64,000 bases of DNA, from contig JARUPZ010000027.1 of the NCBI GenBank assembly GCA_031213475.1, positions 4,086,569 through 4,150,568 on the forward strand, written 5' to 3'. Source of the DNA: Nereocystis luetkeana. Taxonomy: Eukaryota; Sar; Phaeophyceae; Laminariales; Laminariaceae. A program made the position numbers and the translations under genes. Positions 1-13,400 of this stretch are shown in pieces (within the stretch, counting starts at the first letter, position 1; each line of letters opens with the position of its first letter). Under the pieces are notes generated by a model that was not told where the DNA came from, made no database searches, and saw only the letters and a list, made by a program, of their open reading frames with translations.

Positions 1-3000
1 GGGTGGTAGTGTAAGCATTGCGGCTGGTCTCGGAACTGCAGGTGGTGAAGTTGGATTGATAGCAGGCATGGGGACCGTCTCTGTGGGTGGAGAGATTTCA
101 CTCGCCGCAGGGCAGGGCGCTACTATTGGAGGCGCTGTATCCATCACGGCGGGCCACGGAGCTACAGGTGGTGGCGTCGTTGCCCTCACGAGTGGGGGCG
201 TTGCCGTCGGAAATAGTGGGACGGTCAACATCCTGTCCGCCGCAGCGGGCACCACAGGCAATAGTGGCATACTGACCTTCAGCTCGGGTTCCACCACGTC
301 CGGAAATACCGGCAGTGTCATGATTGGCAGCGGTGCAGCCTCGAATGGACAGGCCGGCCTCCTGAGCCTGACCGTGGGCGACACTGACAGCGGGGCTGGT
401 GGTCTTGTGCAGATGGCTGCCGGGCTGTCAACAGATACCACAGGAGGTGCCGTGACGATCTCAAGTGGATCGGGTACAGCAACGAGCAGTGGGACTGTGT
501 CCATCCGATCGCCAGACGCCGGGACTGCAGGTGTGAGCGGTGACTTGGTGTTCAGCTCGGGCAGCAGTAGCTCCGGCGACAGCGGCACGATACTGATGGG
601 TAGTGGTGCGGCCACGTCGGGCGCCGGAGGAGCGGTGAGTCTGACGGTGGGTACGAGCACGTTTACTACAGGAGGATCGCTCACGCTCGCCGCCGGTACC
701 GGAGTCACAGGCGGACTGGTGTCGGTGGCAGCCGGGACTGGCTCTACATCGACTGGGGGCGCCGTGCGCACGGCGGCGGGCCTTGGATCCACTGGTGGGG
801 CATTCGCTGTGGTGGCTGGACAAGGCACGACCAATGCTGGTGGCGCAATCACCGTCGACGCGGGCGAAGGAGCCACGGTGGGTGGAGCCGTCAGCATCAA
901 AGCCGGTCTTGGGGGTTCAGGCCTTGGAGGTGACGTGAGCGTGTCGGCCGGAGGGAGCACTTCATCTGACGGGGGATCCGTGACGATTGTTGGTGGCAGC
1001 GGCAATATCGGCGGTGGTGTAGTGGACGTGACGAGCGGGGCCGTCACCACCGGCAACAGCGGGACGGTCACCATCTTGTCGGCCGCCGCCGGCACCACAG
1101 GCAACAGTGGTATCATGTCCTTCAGCTCGGGTTCTACCACGTCCGGAAACACCGGAAGCGTCATGATCGGCAGTGGTAAAGCAACTGACGGGCAGGCTGG
1201 GCTCCTGAGCCTGACCGTGGGCGACACTGACAGCGGGGCTGGTGGTCTTGTGCAGTTGACGGCCGGCCTGTCCACGGATACCACGGGAGGTGCCGTGACG
1301 ATCTCAAGTGGATCGGGTACAGCGACGAGCAGTGGGGCTGTGTCCATCCGATCGCCAGACGCCGGGACTGCAGGTGTGAGCGGTGACTTGGTGTTCAGCT
1401 CGGGCAGCAGCAGCTCAGGCGACAGCGGCACGGTACTGATCGGTAGTGGTGCGGCCACGTCGGGCGCCGGAGGAGCGGTTAGTCTGACGGTGGGTACGAG
1501 CACGTTTACTACAGGAGGGTCGCTCACGCTTGCTGCCGGTACCGGAGTCACAGGCGGACTGGTGTCGGTGGCAGCCGGGACTGGCTCTACATCAACTGGG
1601 GGTGCTGTAAAAACGGCGGCGGGCCTTGGGTCCACTGGTGGGGCATTCGCTGTGGTGGCTGGACAAGGCACGACCGATGCTGGTGGCGCTGTCACGCTCG
1701 CCGCGGGCGAAGGAGCGACGATGGGCGGAGCTCTCAGCGTCAAGGGTGGTCGTGGGGACTCAGGCGACGGAGGAGACGTGAGCGTGTCGGCCGGAGGGAG
1801 CACTTCGTCTGACGGGGGCTCCGTGACGATTGTTGGTGGCAGCGGTGGTACTGGTGGTGGAGTAGTCGATGTGACGAGCGGGGCCGTCACCACCGGCAAC
1901 AGCGGGGCGGTTACCATCCTGTCCGCTGCCGCCGGCACCACAGGCAATAGTGGTATCATGGCCTTCAGCTCGGGTTCCACCTCATCCGGAAACACCGGCG
2001 GCGTCATGATCGGAAGTGGTGCAGCCTCTAATGGACAGGCCGGCTTGCTGAGTCTGACCGTGGGCGATACTGACAGCGGAGCTGGTGGTCTTGTGCAGTT
2101 GACGGCTGGGCTGTCAACGGATACCACGGGAGGTGCCGTGACACTCTCAAGTGGAGCGGGTACAGCGACGAGCAGTGGGGCTGTGTCCATCCGATCGCCA
2201 GACGCCGGGACTGCAGGTGTGAGCGGCGATTTGGTGTTCAGCTCGGGCAGCAGCAGCTCCGGCAACAGCGGCGCGGTGTCGATTGGTAGTGGTGCGGCCA
2301 CGTCGGGAGCTGGAGGAGCGGTGAGTCTGACGGTGGGTACGAGCACGTTTACTACAGGAGGGTCGCTCACGCTCGCTGCCGGTACCGGAATCACGGGTGG
2401 ACTGGTGTCAGTGGCAGCTGGTACTGGTTCTACATCGATGGGTGGTAGTGTAAGCGTTGCAGCTGGTCTCGGAACTGCAGGTGGTGAGGTTGATATCACG
2501 GCAGGACACGGAACCGTCTCTGCGGGTGGAGAGATTTCACTCGCTGCAGGGCAAGGCGCTACTACCGGAGGCATGGTGACTATTATGGCAGGGCACGGAG
2601 TGTCTAGGGGTGGCCTCGTCACCGTAACGAGTGGGGCGGTCACCACCGGAGACAGTGGGACCGTCACGATCTTTTCAGCCGCAGCGGGAAGTACGGGCAA
2701 TAGCGGCATCCTGGCCTTCAGTTCGGGTTCCACCACATCCGGAAACACCGGAAGCGTCATGATCGGCAGTGGTAAAGCAACTGACGGGCAGGCTGGGCTC
2801 CTGAGCCTGACGGTAGGCGACACTGACAGCGGGGCTGGTGGTCTTGTGCAGTTGACGGCCGGGTTGTCAACCGATACCACGGGAGGTGCTGTGTCGATCT
2901 CAAGCGGAGCGGGTACAGCAACGAGCAGTGGGGCTGTGTCCATCCGATCGCCAGACGCCGGGACTGCAGGTGTGAGCGGTGACTTGGTGTTCAGCTCGGG

Positions 3001-4430
3001 CAGCAGCAGCTCAGGCGACAGTGGCACTGTACTGATCGGCAGTGGTGCGGCCACGTCGGGCGCCGGAGGAGCGGTGAGTCTGACGGTGGGTACGAGCACG
3101 TTTACTACAGGAGGGTCGCTCACGCTCGCCGCCGGTACCGGAGTCACAGGCGGATTGGTGTCAGTGGCAGCCGGGACTGGGTCTACATCGACCGGTGGCG
3201 CCGTGAGCACGGCGGCGGGCCTTGGGTCCACTGGCGGGGCATTCGCTGTGGTGGCTGGACAAGGCACGACCGCTGCGGGTGGCGCAGTCACCGTCGACGC
3301 GGGCGAAGGAGCCACGGTGGGCGGAGCTGTTAGTATCAAAGCCGGTCTTGGGGGCTTAGGTGACGGAGGTGACGTGAGCGTGTCGGCCGGAGGGAGCACC
3401 TCGTCTGACGGGGGATCCGTGACGATTGTTGGCGGCAGCGGTGATATTGGTGGTGGTCGCGTGGACGTGACGAGCGGGGCCGTCACCACCGGCAACAGTG
3501 GGACGGTCACCATCTTGTCAGCCGCAGCGGGAAGTACGGGCAATAGCGGCATCCTGGCCTTCAGCTCGGGTTCCACCACATCTGGAAACACCGGTAGCGT
3601 AATGATTGGCAGTGGTTCAGCCACTGGCGGGCGGGCTGGTCTGCTGAGTCTGAGCGTGGGCGACACTGACAGCGGGGCTGGTGGTCTTGTGCAGATAGCC
3701 GCCGGGTTATCAACCGATACCACAGGAGGTGCTGTGTCGATATCAAGCGGAGCGGGTACAGCAACGAGCAGTGGGGCTGTGTCCATCCGATCGCCAGACG
3801 CCGGGACTGCAGGTGTGAGCGGGGACTTGGTGTTCAGCTCGGGCAGCAGTAGCTCCGGCGACAGCGGCACTGTACTGATCGGTAGTGGTGCGGCCACGTC
3901 GGGGGCCGGAGGAGCGGTGAGTCTGACGGTGGGTACGAGCACGTTTACTACAGGAGGGTCGCTCACGCTCGCCGCCGGTACCGGAGTCACAGGCGGACTG
4001 GTGTCGGTGGCAGCCGGGACTGGTTCTACATCGACCGGTGGCGCCGTGAGCACGGCGGCGGGCCTTGGGTCCACTGGTGGGGCATTCGCTGTGGTGGCTG
4101 GACAAGGCACGACCGCTGCGGGTGGCGCAGTCACCGTCGACGCGGGCGAAGGAGCCACGGTGGGCGGAGCTGTTAGTATCAAAGCCGGTCTTGGGGGCTT
4201 AGGTGACGGAGGTGACGTGAGCGTTTCGGCCGGAGAGAGCACCTCGTCTGACGGGGGCTCCGTGACGATTGTTGGCGGCAGCGGTGATATTGGTGGTGGT
4301 GTCGTGGACGTGACAAGCGGGGCCGTCACCACCGGCAACAGCGGGACGGTCACCATCATGTCGGCCGCCGCCGGCACCACAGGCAACAGTGGTATCATGG
4401 CCTTCAGCTCGGGTTCTACCACGTCCGGAA
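1..4430 (+). repeat. First module group (843, 843, 753, 843, 843 bp)
   Basis: The modules marked at 506, 1349, 2192, 2945 and 3788 are close relatives. They share TSTFTTGGSLTLAAGTGVTG after the marker and the charged loop GLSTDTTGG in place of the AGDSxD loop used by most later modules. The module from 2192 to 2945 is the short form and lacks the GGAVSIKAG...GGDVSVSAG unit pair. After about 4,430 the modules become more varied. The array enters from upstream of the window. Confidence 0.8.
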
Positions 4431-7400
4431 ACACCGGTAGTGTCATGATCGGCAGCGGTTTGGCGACTGGTGGGTCAGGGGGGTTGCTAAGTTTCACTGT
4501 CGGCAGTGGCACAACGGGAGTCGGTGGTGGTGTGAACGTGGTCGCCGGTGACTCTGGCGATGATATTGGTGGTGCCGTTTTTATCGAGAGCGGGGCGGGT
4601 ACACTATCGTCGAGTGGGCCAGTGACAATCCGATCCCCCGATGCCGGCACCGCGGGATCTAGCGGCGAGTTGGTGTTCAGTTCGGGTAGCAGCAGCTCTG
4701 GCAACAGCGGTATGGTGATGATCGGCAGCGGCGCTGCCACCTCGGGGGCTGGTGGGGCTGTAAGTTTGACGGTAGGTACCAGCACGTCTTCATTGGGCGG
4801 GGCACTCACATTGGCAGCTGGTACAGGCGTCACGGGAGGTCTTGTATCAGTGTTGGCCGGCACCGGCTCCACAGCGACAGGTGGCGCTGTCAGTGTAGCC
4901 GCGGGACTCGGCTTCTCCGGTGGCGATGTCTTGGTAACCGCAGGACAGGGTACAACCGATGTCGGTGGGGGAATTACTGCCACGGCGGGGCAGGGTGATA
5001 CGTCAGGTGGATTTTTCAACATCGCAGCTGGGGAAGGTATATCAACTGTCGGCGGGGAGTTTACCATTGAGGCCGGCAAGGGCAGTCAAACTGGTGGAGC
5101 TCTTAGTATTGAAGCCGGGATAGGCGGCACAGGTCCGGGGGGAGATGTAAGCATCACCGCGGGCTCGAGTACAACAGTAACAGGTGGTTCACTGACCATG
5201 GTCGGTGGCAGCGGAGATATCGGTGGTGGGCTCGTAGCCGTCACAAGTGGGGCCACCACCACCGGGGATAGCGGAACGGTCACCATCTTGTCCGCCGCAG
5301 CAGGATCAACGGGTAGTAGTGGTACCATGGTCTTCAGTTCCGGTTCCACCACGTCCGGAAACACCGGTGCCATCATGCTCGGAAGCGGTGCAGCCACGGA
5401 CGGAGCCGGCGGTATGGTTAGCCTGACGGTGGGTGGCGGTACGATCGGTGTGGGCGGTGAGTTGAACGTGGTGGGCGGAAACTCCGGCGACAACGTAGGC
5501 GGTTCGGTTTCGGTCTCAAGTGGGTCGGGGGCTACCTCTTCGAGTGGGTCGGTGATGATTCGATCACCAGATGCTGGAACAGCTGGCGTGAGCGGTGACC
5601 TGCTTTTCAGCTCGGGCGCAAGTACGTCCGGCAACAGTGGCGCAATACTGATCGGCAGTGGCGCGGCCACGTCAGGAGCTGGAGGAGCAGTGAGTCTGAC
5701 GGTAGGAACGAGCACATTCTCGGAGGGGGGGAGGCTCACATTGGCAGCTGGTACGGGTGTAACTGGAGGCCCTGTGTTAATATCTGCAGGTACTGGCATG
5801 ACAGCCACCGGTGGTGCCGTGAGCATAGCGGCAGGCCTCGGACACACCGGTGGGGCCTTCGTTGTCGTGGCCGGAAAGGGCACCACCTACGCCGGAGGTG
5901 AAATTTCTGTCACGGCGGGGCAGGGAGCCGTGACGGGAGGGGCAGTAAGTCTAGGAGCGGGACTAGGTGGTTCGGGTGCCGGAGGAGATGTGAGTGTCTC
6001 GGCAGGAACAAGTACATTTTCTAACGGTGGATCGCTGACCATGGTTGGAGGCAGCGGAGACACGGGTGGTGGACTCGTGTCCATCACAAGCGGAGACGTC
6101 ACCACCGGAGACAGCGGGACGGTTCAAATCTTGTCTGCCGCCGCAGGCACCACGGGTAATAGTGGTGTTATGACCTTCAGCTCGGGCTCCACGACGTCCG
6201 GCAACACCGGCGCTGTTATGATCGGTAGTGGTTCAGCCACGGGTGGAGCGGGTGGTTTGCTGAGTCTGACGGTGGGCAGTGGCACGACGGGAGTAGGCGG
6301 GGCCGTTAACCTGGTGGCCGGGGACTCATCTGGTGATGTAGGCGGTGCAATATCGATCGCGAGCGGGTCGGGCACCGGCTCAACGAGCGGATCGATCGCA
6401 ATCCGATCGCCAGATGCCGGCACGACAGGCGTGAGCGGTGGCTTGGTGTTCAGCTCGGGCACAAGCACGTCCGGTGACAGCGGCACTGTGCTGATCGGCA
6501 GTGGCGCCGCCACATCTGGAGCGGGCGGGGCGGTGAGTCTGACGGTGGGCACGAGCACATTTTCCGAAGGTGGGGGGCTCACATTAGCAGCTGGCACCGG
6601 TGTGACGGGAGGATATGTGTCATTGATGGCTGGCACTGGCTCCTCAGCTGTGGGTGGGACCATAGACGTGGCGGCGGGGGCCGGCCACACAGGCGGGGAC
6701 CTTTTCATGGTAGCGGGAGAAGGCACTACAGATATCGGCGGGGTGATTACTGTAATCGCGGGGCAGGGGGAAACGGCCGGTGGATCCTTCAGCATTGCAG
6801 CAGGACTTGGTGGAACGGAGACAGGAGGAGATGTCAGCATCTCCGCCGGAATTAGTACTAACGCCGATGGGGGCACTCTGAACATAGTTGGTGGCAGTGG
6901 AGCCACGAGCGGTGGTTTACTATCTGTCACGAGCGGGGCCGTCACCACGGGAGATAGCGGGGCCGTCACCATATTGTCTGCCGCGGCAGGAACCACGGGT
7001 AACAGTGGTATCATGGCCTTCAGTTCGGGATCCACCACGACGGGAAACACAGGTGCCGTAATGATTGGTAGTGGTTCAGCCATAAATGGGGCTGGAGGGA
7101 TACTGAGTCTAACGGTGGGCGCCGGCACGGCAGGAGTCGGTGGTGCTGTGAACATGGTAGCTGGAGACTCCGACAATGATGTGGGCGGCGCGGTGTCGAT
7201 CGTGAGTGGGTCAGGTACCACCTCAACAAGTGGATCGGTGACAATTCGATCGCCAGAAGCTGGCACGGCCGGTGCAAGTGGTGACTTAGCATTCAGCTCG
7301 GGCAGCAGTAGCTCCGGCAACAGTGGGGCGGTATTGATCGGAAGTGGGGCGGCAACATCTGGAGCTGGCGGGGCGGTGAGCATGACGGTAGGGACGAGCA

Positions 7401-10400
7401 CATTTGCCGAAGGTGGATATCTGACGTTGGCTGCTGGAACGGGCGTGACAGGTGGTCTAATCTCGGTCGAAGCGGGTACTGGCACGACAGCAGCAGGAGG
7501 TGGAATGAGCATGGCATCAGGGCTCGGCTATACAGGCGGAGATATCTCTGTTGTTGCCGGCCAGGGTACAACTGATGCCGGTGGGGTGGTTACCGTCATC
7601 GCCGGTCAAGGAGGGAATGATGGAGGAGCAGTCAGCATTTCAGCTGGAGACGGGGCCTCTACCCTTGGTGGGGCGCTCAGCATGACAGCCGGCGATGGCG
7701 GTCAAACCGGCGGGGATCTAAGCATCATGGCTGGGCTCGGTGGCACTAGTGCCGGAGGAGACGCTAGTGTCGCCGCCGGGGATAGCAGCGGGGCAAATGG
7801 GGGCTCGATAAGTGTTATCGGCGGCAGCGGAAACACCGGTGGTGGCTCCGTGTCCGTCACCAGTGGTGCCGTTATCACCGGAGACAGCGGGGCCGTCACC
7901 ATTTTGTCCGCTGTAGCGGGAACCATAGGCAACAGCGGCACCATGGTCCTTAGTTCGGGATCTACCACGTCCGGAAATACGGGCGCAGTCATGATCGGCA
8001 GCGGTGCAGCTGCAAATGGAGCCGGCGGTATGATGAGTATGACGGTGGGCAGCGGTACAACAGGAGTCGGCGGGGAATTGAATTTGGCGGCTGGAGACTC
8101 AGATGACGACATCGGGGGCGCCATATCGATTGCAAGCGGATCGGGCGTGTCCTCCACGAGCGGGTCAATCCGTATCAGATCACCAAATGCCGGAACCATG
8201 GGCGTAAGCGGTGACCTGGTATTCAGCTCGGGCAGCAGCAGCTCCGGTAACAGCGGCGAAGTGCTTATCGGTACTGGCGCCGCCACGTTAGGAGCTGGGG
8301 GGGCAATTAGCTTGACAGTAGGCACGAGCACAGTTGCGGAAGGAGGAGCACTCACGTTGGCTGCGGGTACAGGGGTCGCCGGGGGACCTGTGTCATTGGC
8401 GGCTGGAACAGGTTCCACCGCGACAGGGGGGGATCTTAGTATCGCAGCGGGCCTTGGAAATACTGGCGGGGCCCTGCGTATCATGGCTGGACGGGGCACA
8501 GCCGACACGGGTGGGACGGTCACTATCACGGCGGGGGAGGGAGCCGTCATCGGAGGGTCAGTAAGTCTAGGAGCGGGACTAGGTGGTTCGGGTGCCGGAG
8601 GAGATGTGAGTGTCTCGGCAGGAACAAGCACATTTTCTGACGGTGGATCGCTGACCATGGTTGGAGGCAGCGGAGATACAGGTGGTGGACTCGTGTCCAT
8701 CACAAGCGGGGGCGTCACCACCGGAGACAGCGGGACCGTTCAAATCTTGTCTGCCGCCGCAGGTACCACGGGCAATAGTGGTGCCATGGTCTTCAGTTCG
8801 GGCTCCACGACGTCAGGCAACACCGGCGCTGTCATGGTCGGCAGCGGTGCAGCCACGGGTGGAGCGGGCGGTATGCTCAGTCTGACGGTGGGCAGTGGCA
8901 CGACAGGAGCCGGGGGGATGGTTAACCTGGTGGCCGGGGACTCATCTGGCGACGTAGGCGGCGCAGTATCGATCGCTAGCGGGTCGGGCACTGGCTCGAC
9001 GAGCGGATCGATCGCAATCCGATCGCCCGATGCCGGCACGACCGGCGTGAGCGGCGACCTTGTGTTCAGCTCGGGCTCAAGCAGCTCGGGCAACAGCGGC
9101 ACTGTGCTGATCGGCAGTGGCGCCGCCACGTCTGGATCTGGCGGGGCGGTGAGTCTGACGGTGGGCACGGGCACGCTAGCCGAGGGAGGGGCACTCACGC
9201 TTGCAGCTGGTACAGGCGTTACAGGCGGGGCTGTGAGCATGGCAGCAGGTAGCGGTACATCGTCAAACGGCGGAGCTGTGAGCGTGTCTGCAGGTCTCGG
9301 CTATACAGGCGGCAACGCCTTGGTTACAGCTGGACAAGGTACGTTCGACGCTGGGGGGTATGTCATGGTGACGGCCGGGCAAGGGGCTATTACCGGAGGA
9401 GCGCTCAGCATTGAAGCCGGTCTCGGAGGAACCGGCTTTGGAGGAGATGTAAGCATCTCAGCTGGTGATAGTACATCAGCCGACGGAGGGTCACTGACGA
9501 TTGTTGGAGGTAGTGGATCTACTGGTGGTGGGGTTGTGACCATCACAAGCGGGGGGGTTTCCACCGGAGAGAGCGGGGTCGTTTCTATTACGTCCGCCAT
9601 TGCGGGAACAACGGGAAATAGTGGTATCTTGGAGTTTAGCTCAGGCTCAACCACATCGGGCAACACCGGCGCCATCATGATTGGTAGTGGTATAGCCACA
9701 AATGGAGCGGGTGGTATGTTGAGTCTGACGGTGGGGAGTGGCACGACAGGAGTGGGTGGTGGTGTCAACCTCATCGCTGGTGACACCGACGACAACGTGG
9801 GCGGTTCAGTGTCAATTACTAGCGGATCGGGCACTACGTCGACAAGTGGATCAGTCAATATTAGGTCGCCGGATGCCGGCACAGCAGGCGTAAGCGGTAA
9901 TATGGTGTTCAGTTCGGGCGCCAGCACCTCGGGAGATAGCGGGACAGTGCTTATCGGGAGCGGCGCCGCAACGTCCGGGGCTGGCGGAGCAGTCAGTCTG
10001 ACGGTAGGCACGAGCACCTCTGCCGAAGGGGGCGTGCTAACATTGGCAGCTGGTACGGGTATGACGGGAGGGGCAGTGACCATATCGAGCGGAACTGGCG
10101 ATTCGGCCACCGGTGGGAGTAACAGCATTTCGGCAGGCCTCGGTTACACCGGCGGGGCGATTACGATTGAGGCTGGAGAGGGAACGGATGAAGAAGGAGG
10201 TGCAATGTCTTTACTTGCGGGACAAGGCGCTACCCATGGTGGTGCGGTGACAGTCACGGCCGGGGGCGGGGGCGTAAGTGGGGGACTCGTTGCCGTCACA
10301 AGCGGAACCGTCACCACGGGTAACAGTGGCTCGGTCACCATCTCGTCCGCCGCAGCGGGAACCACGGGTAACAGCGGTGTATTGGCCTTTAGCTCGGGCT

Positions 10401-13400
10401 CTACCACGTCGAGCAACACTGGAGCCGTCATGATCGGCAGCGGTGCAGCCACGGGTGGAGCAGGCGGTATGCTCAGTCTGACGGTGGGAAGCGGCACGAC
10501 GGGAGTCGGCGGGGCCGTGAACCTGGTGGCCGGGGACTCATCTGGTGATGTAGGCGGCGCGGTATCTATCGCTAGCGGGTCGGGCACTGGCTCGACGAGC
10601 GGGCCGATCGCAATCCGATCGCCCGATGCCGGGACGACCGGTGTGAGCGGGGGTCTTGTGTTCAGCTCGGGCTCGAGCAGCTTGGGAAACAGCGGTGCTG
10701 TGCTGATCGGCAGTGGCGCCGCCACGTCTGGAGCTGGTGGAGGGGTGAGTCTGACGGTGGGTACGAGCTCGTTTACCACAGGAGGGTCGCTCACGCTGGC
10801 GGCTGGAACGGGTGTGACCGGAGGGCCTATGAGCATGGCAGCGGGTACGGGCACATCATCGACAGGAGGTACGGTTGGCATCGCCGCGGGTCTCGGTTAC
10901 ACAGGCGGGGCGTTTTCCGTTGTATCCGGGAAGGGCACGGCCGGCGCCGGTGGTGCGATGACAGCAGCGGCGGGGCAAGGAGAGGTGGCAGGAGGGTCAT
11001 TCAGCCTCGCAGCAGGACTCGGTGGTACGGGTGTGGGAGGAGATATGAGTGTCTCAGCAGGTGAAAGTACCGCAGCCGACGGTGGGTCGCTGATTATGCT
11101 CGGAGGCAGCGGAGACACCAGTAGCGGTCTCGTGAGAGTGGCCAGCGGAGTAGTTACCACGGGTAATAGCGGGGCTGTGACCATCGAATCTGCTGCAGCC
11201 GGAGCCACGGGTAACAGCGGCACGATGACCTTCAGCTCGGGCTCCACCACGTCAGGCAACACTGGTGCTGTCATGGTCGGCAGCGGTGCAGCCACGGGCG
11301 GAGCTGGCGGTATGCTCAGTCTGACGGTGGGCAGTGGCACGACAGGAGTCGGAGGGAAGGTGAACCTGGTGGCCGGGGACTCATCTGGCGACGTAGGCGG
11401 CGCAGTATCGATCGCTAGCGGGTCGGGCACTGGCTCGACGAGCGGATCGATCGCAATCCGATCGCCCGATGCCGGCACGACCGGCGTGAGCGGCGACCTT
11501 GTGTTCAGCTCGGGCGCCAGCAGCTCGGGCAACAGCGGCACTGTGCTGATCGGCAGTGGCGCCGCCACGTCTGGATCTGGCGGGGCGGTGAGTCTGACGG
11601 TGGGCACGGGCACGCTAGCCGAGGGAGGGGCACTCACGCTTGCAGCTGGTACAGGCGTTACAGGCGGGGCTGTGAGCATGGCAGCAGGTAGCGGTACATC
11701 GTCAAACGGCGGAGCTGTGAGCGTGTCTGCAGGTCTCGGCTATACAGGCGGCAACGCCTTGGTTACAGCTGGACAAGGTACGTTCGACGCTGGGGGGTAT
11801 GTCATGGTGACGGCCGGGCAAGGGGCTATTACCGGAGGAGCGCTCAGCATTGAAGCCGGTCTCGGAGGAACCGGCTTTGGAGGAGATGTAAGCATCTCAG
11901 CTGGTGATAGTACATCAGCCGACGGAGGGTCACTGACGATTGTTGGAGGTAGTGGATCTACTGGTGGTGGGGTTGTGACCATCACAAGCGGGGGGGTTTC
12001 CACCGGAGAGAGCGGGGTCGTTTCTATTACGTCCGCCATTGCGGGAACAACGGGAAATAGTGGTATCTTGGAGTTTAGCTCAGGCTCAACCACATCGGGC
12101 AACACCGGCGCCATCATGATTGGTAGTGGTATAGCCACAAATGGAGCGGGTGGTATGTTGAGTCTGACGGTGGGGAGCGGCACGACAGGAGTGGGTGGTG
12201 GTGTCAACCTCATCGCTGGTGACACCGACGACAACGTGGGCGGTTCAGTGTCAATTACTAGCGGATCGGGCACTACGTCGACAAGTGGATCAGTCAATAT
12301 TAGGTCGCCGGATGCCGGCACAGCAGGCGTAAGCGGTAATATGGTGTTCAGTTCGGGCGCCAGCACCTCGGGAGATAGCGGGACAGTGCTTATCGGGAGC
12401 GGCGCCGCAACGTCCGGGGCTGGCGGAGCAGTCAGTCTGACGGTAGGCACGAGCACCTCTGCCGAAGGGGGCGTGCTAACATTGGCAGCTGGTACGGGTA
12501 TGACGGGAGGGGCAGTGACCATATCGAGCGGAACTGGCGATTCGGCCACCGGTGGGAGTAACAGCATTTCGGCAGGCCTCGGTTACACCGGCGGGGCGAT
12601 TACGATTGAAGCTGGAGAGGGAACGGATGAAGAAGGAGGTGCAATGTCTTTACTTGCGGGACAAGGCGCTACCGATGGTGGTGCGGTGACAGTCACGGCC
12701 GGGGGCGGGGGCGTAAGTGGGGGTCTCGTTGCCGTCACAAGCGGAACCGTCACCACGGGTAACAGTGGCTCGGTCACCATCTCGTCCGCCGCAGCGGGAA
12801 CCACGGGTAACAGCGGTGTATTGGCCTTTAGCTCGGGCTCTACCACGTCGGGCAACACTGGAGCCGTCATGATCGGCAGCGGTGCAGCCACGGGTGGAGC
12901 GGGTGGTATGCTCAGTCTGACGGTGGGAAGTGGCACGACGGGAATCGGCGGGGCCGTGAACCTGGTGGCCGGGGACTCATCTGGTGATGTAGGCGGCGCG
13001 GTATCTATCGCTAGCGGGTCGGGCACTGGCTCGACGAGCGGGCCGATCGCAATCCGATCGCCCGATGCCGGGACGACCGGTGTGAGCGGGGGTCTTGTGT
13101 TCAGCTCGGGCTCGAGCAGCTCGGGAAACAGCGGTGCTGTGCTGATCGGCAGTGGCGCCGCCACGTCTGGAGCTGGCGGAGCGGTGAGTCTGACGGTGGG
13201 TACGAGCTCGTTTACCACAGGAGGGTCGCTCACGCTGGCGGCTGGAACGGGTGTGACCGGAGGGCCTATGAGCATGGCAGCGGGTACGGGCACATCATCG
13301 ACAGGAGGTACGGTTGGCATCGCCGCGGGTCTCGGTTACACAGGCGGGGCGTTTTCCGTTGTATCCGGGAAGGGCACGGCCGGCGCCGGTGGTGCGATGA

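Noticed and set aside
56..58. TTG as a possible start of the first reading frame
   Set aside because: The same frame is open and encodes the same repeat upstream of it to base 2; there is no leader or ribosome-binding signal.
5086..5886. Antisense frames with APPAPDVAAPLPIS-type repeats looking like a proline-rich wall protein
   Set aside because: They break at every module where the sense gene is continuous, as expected of a shadow.
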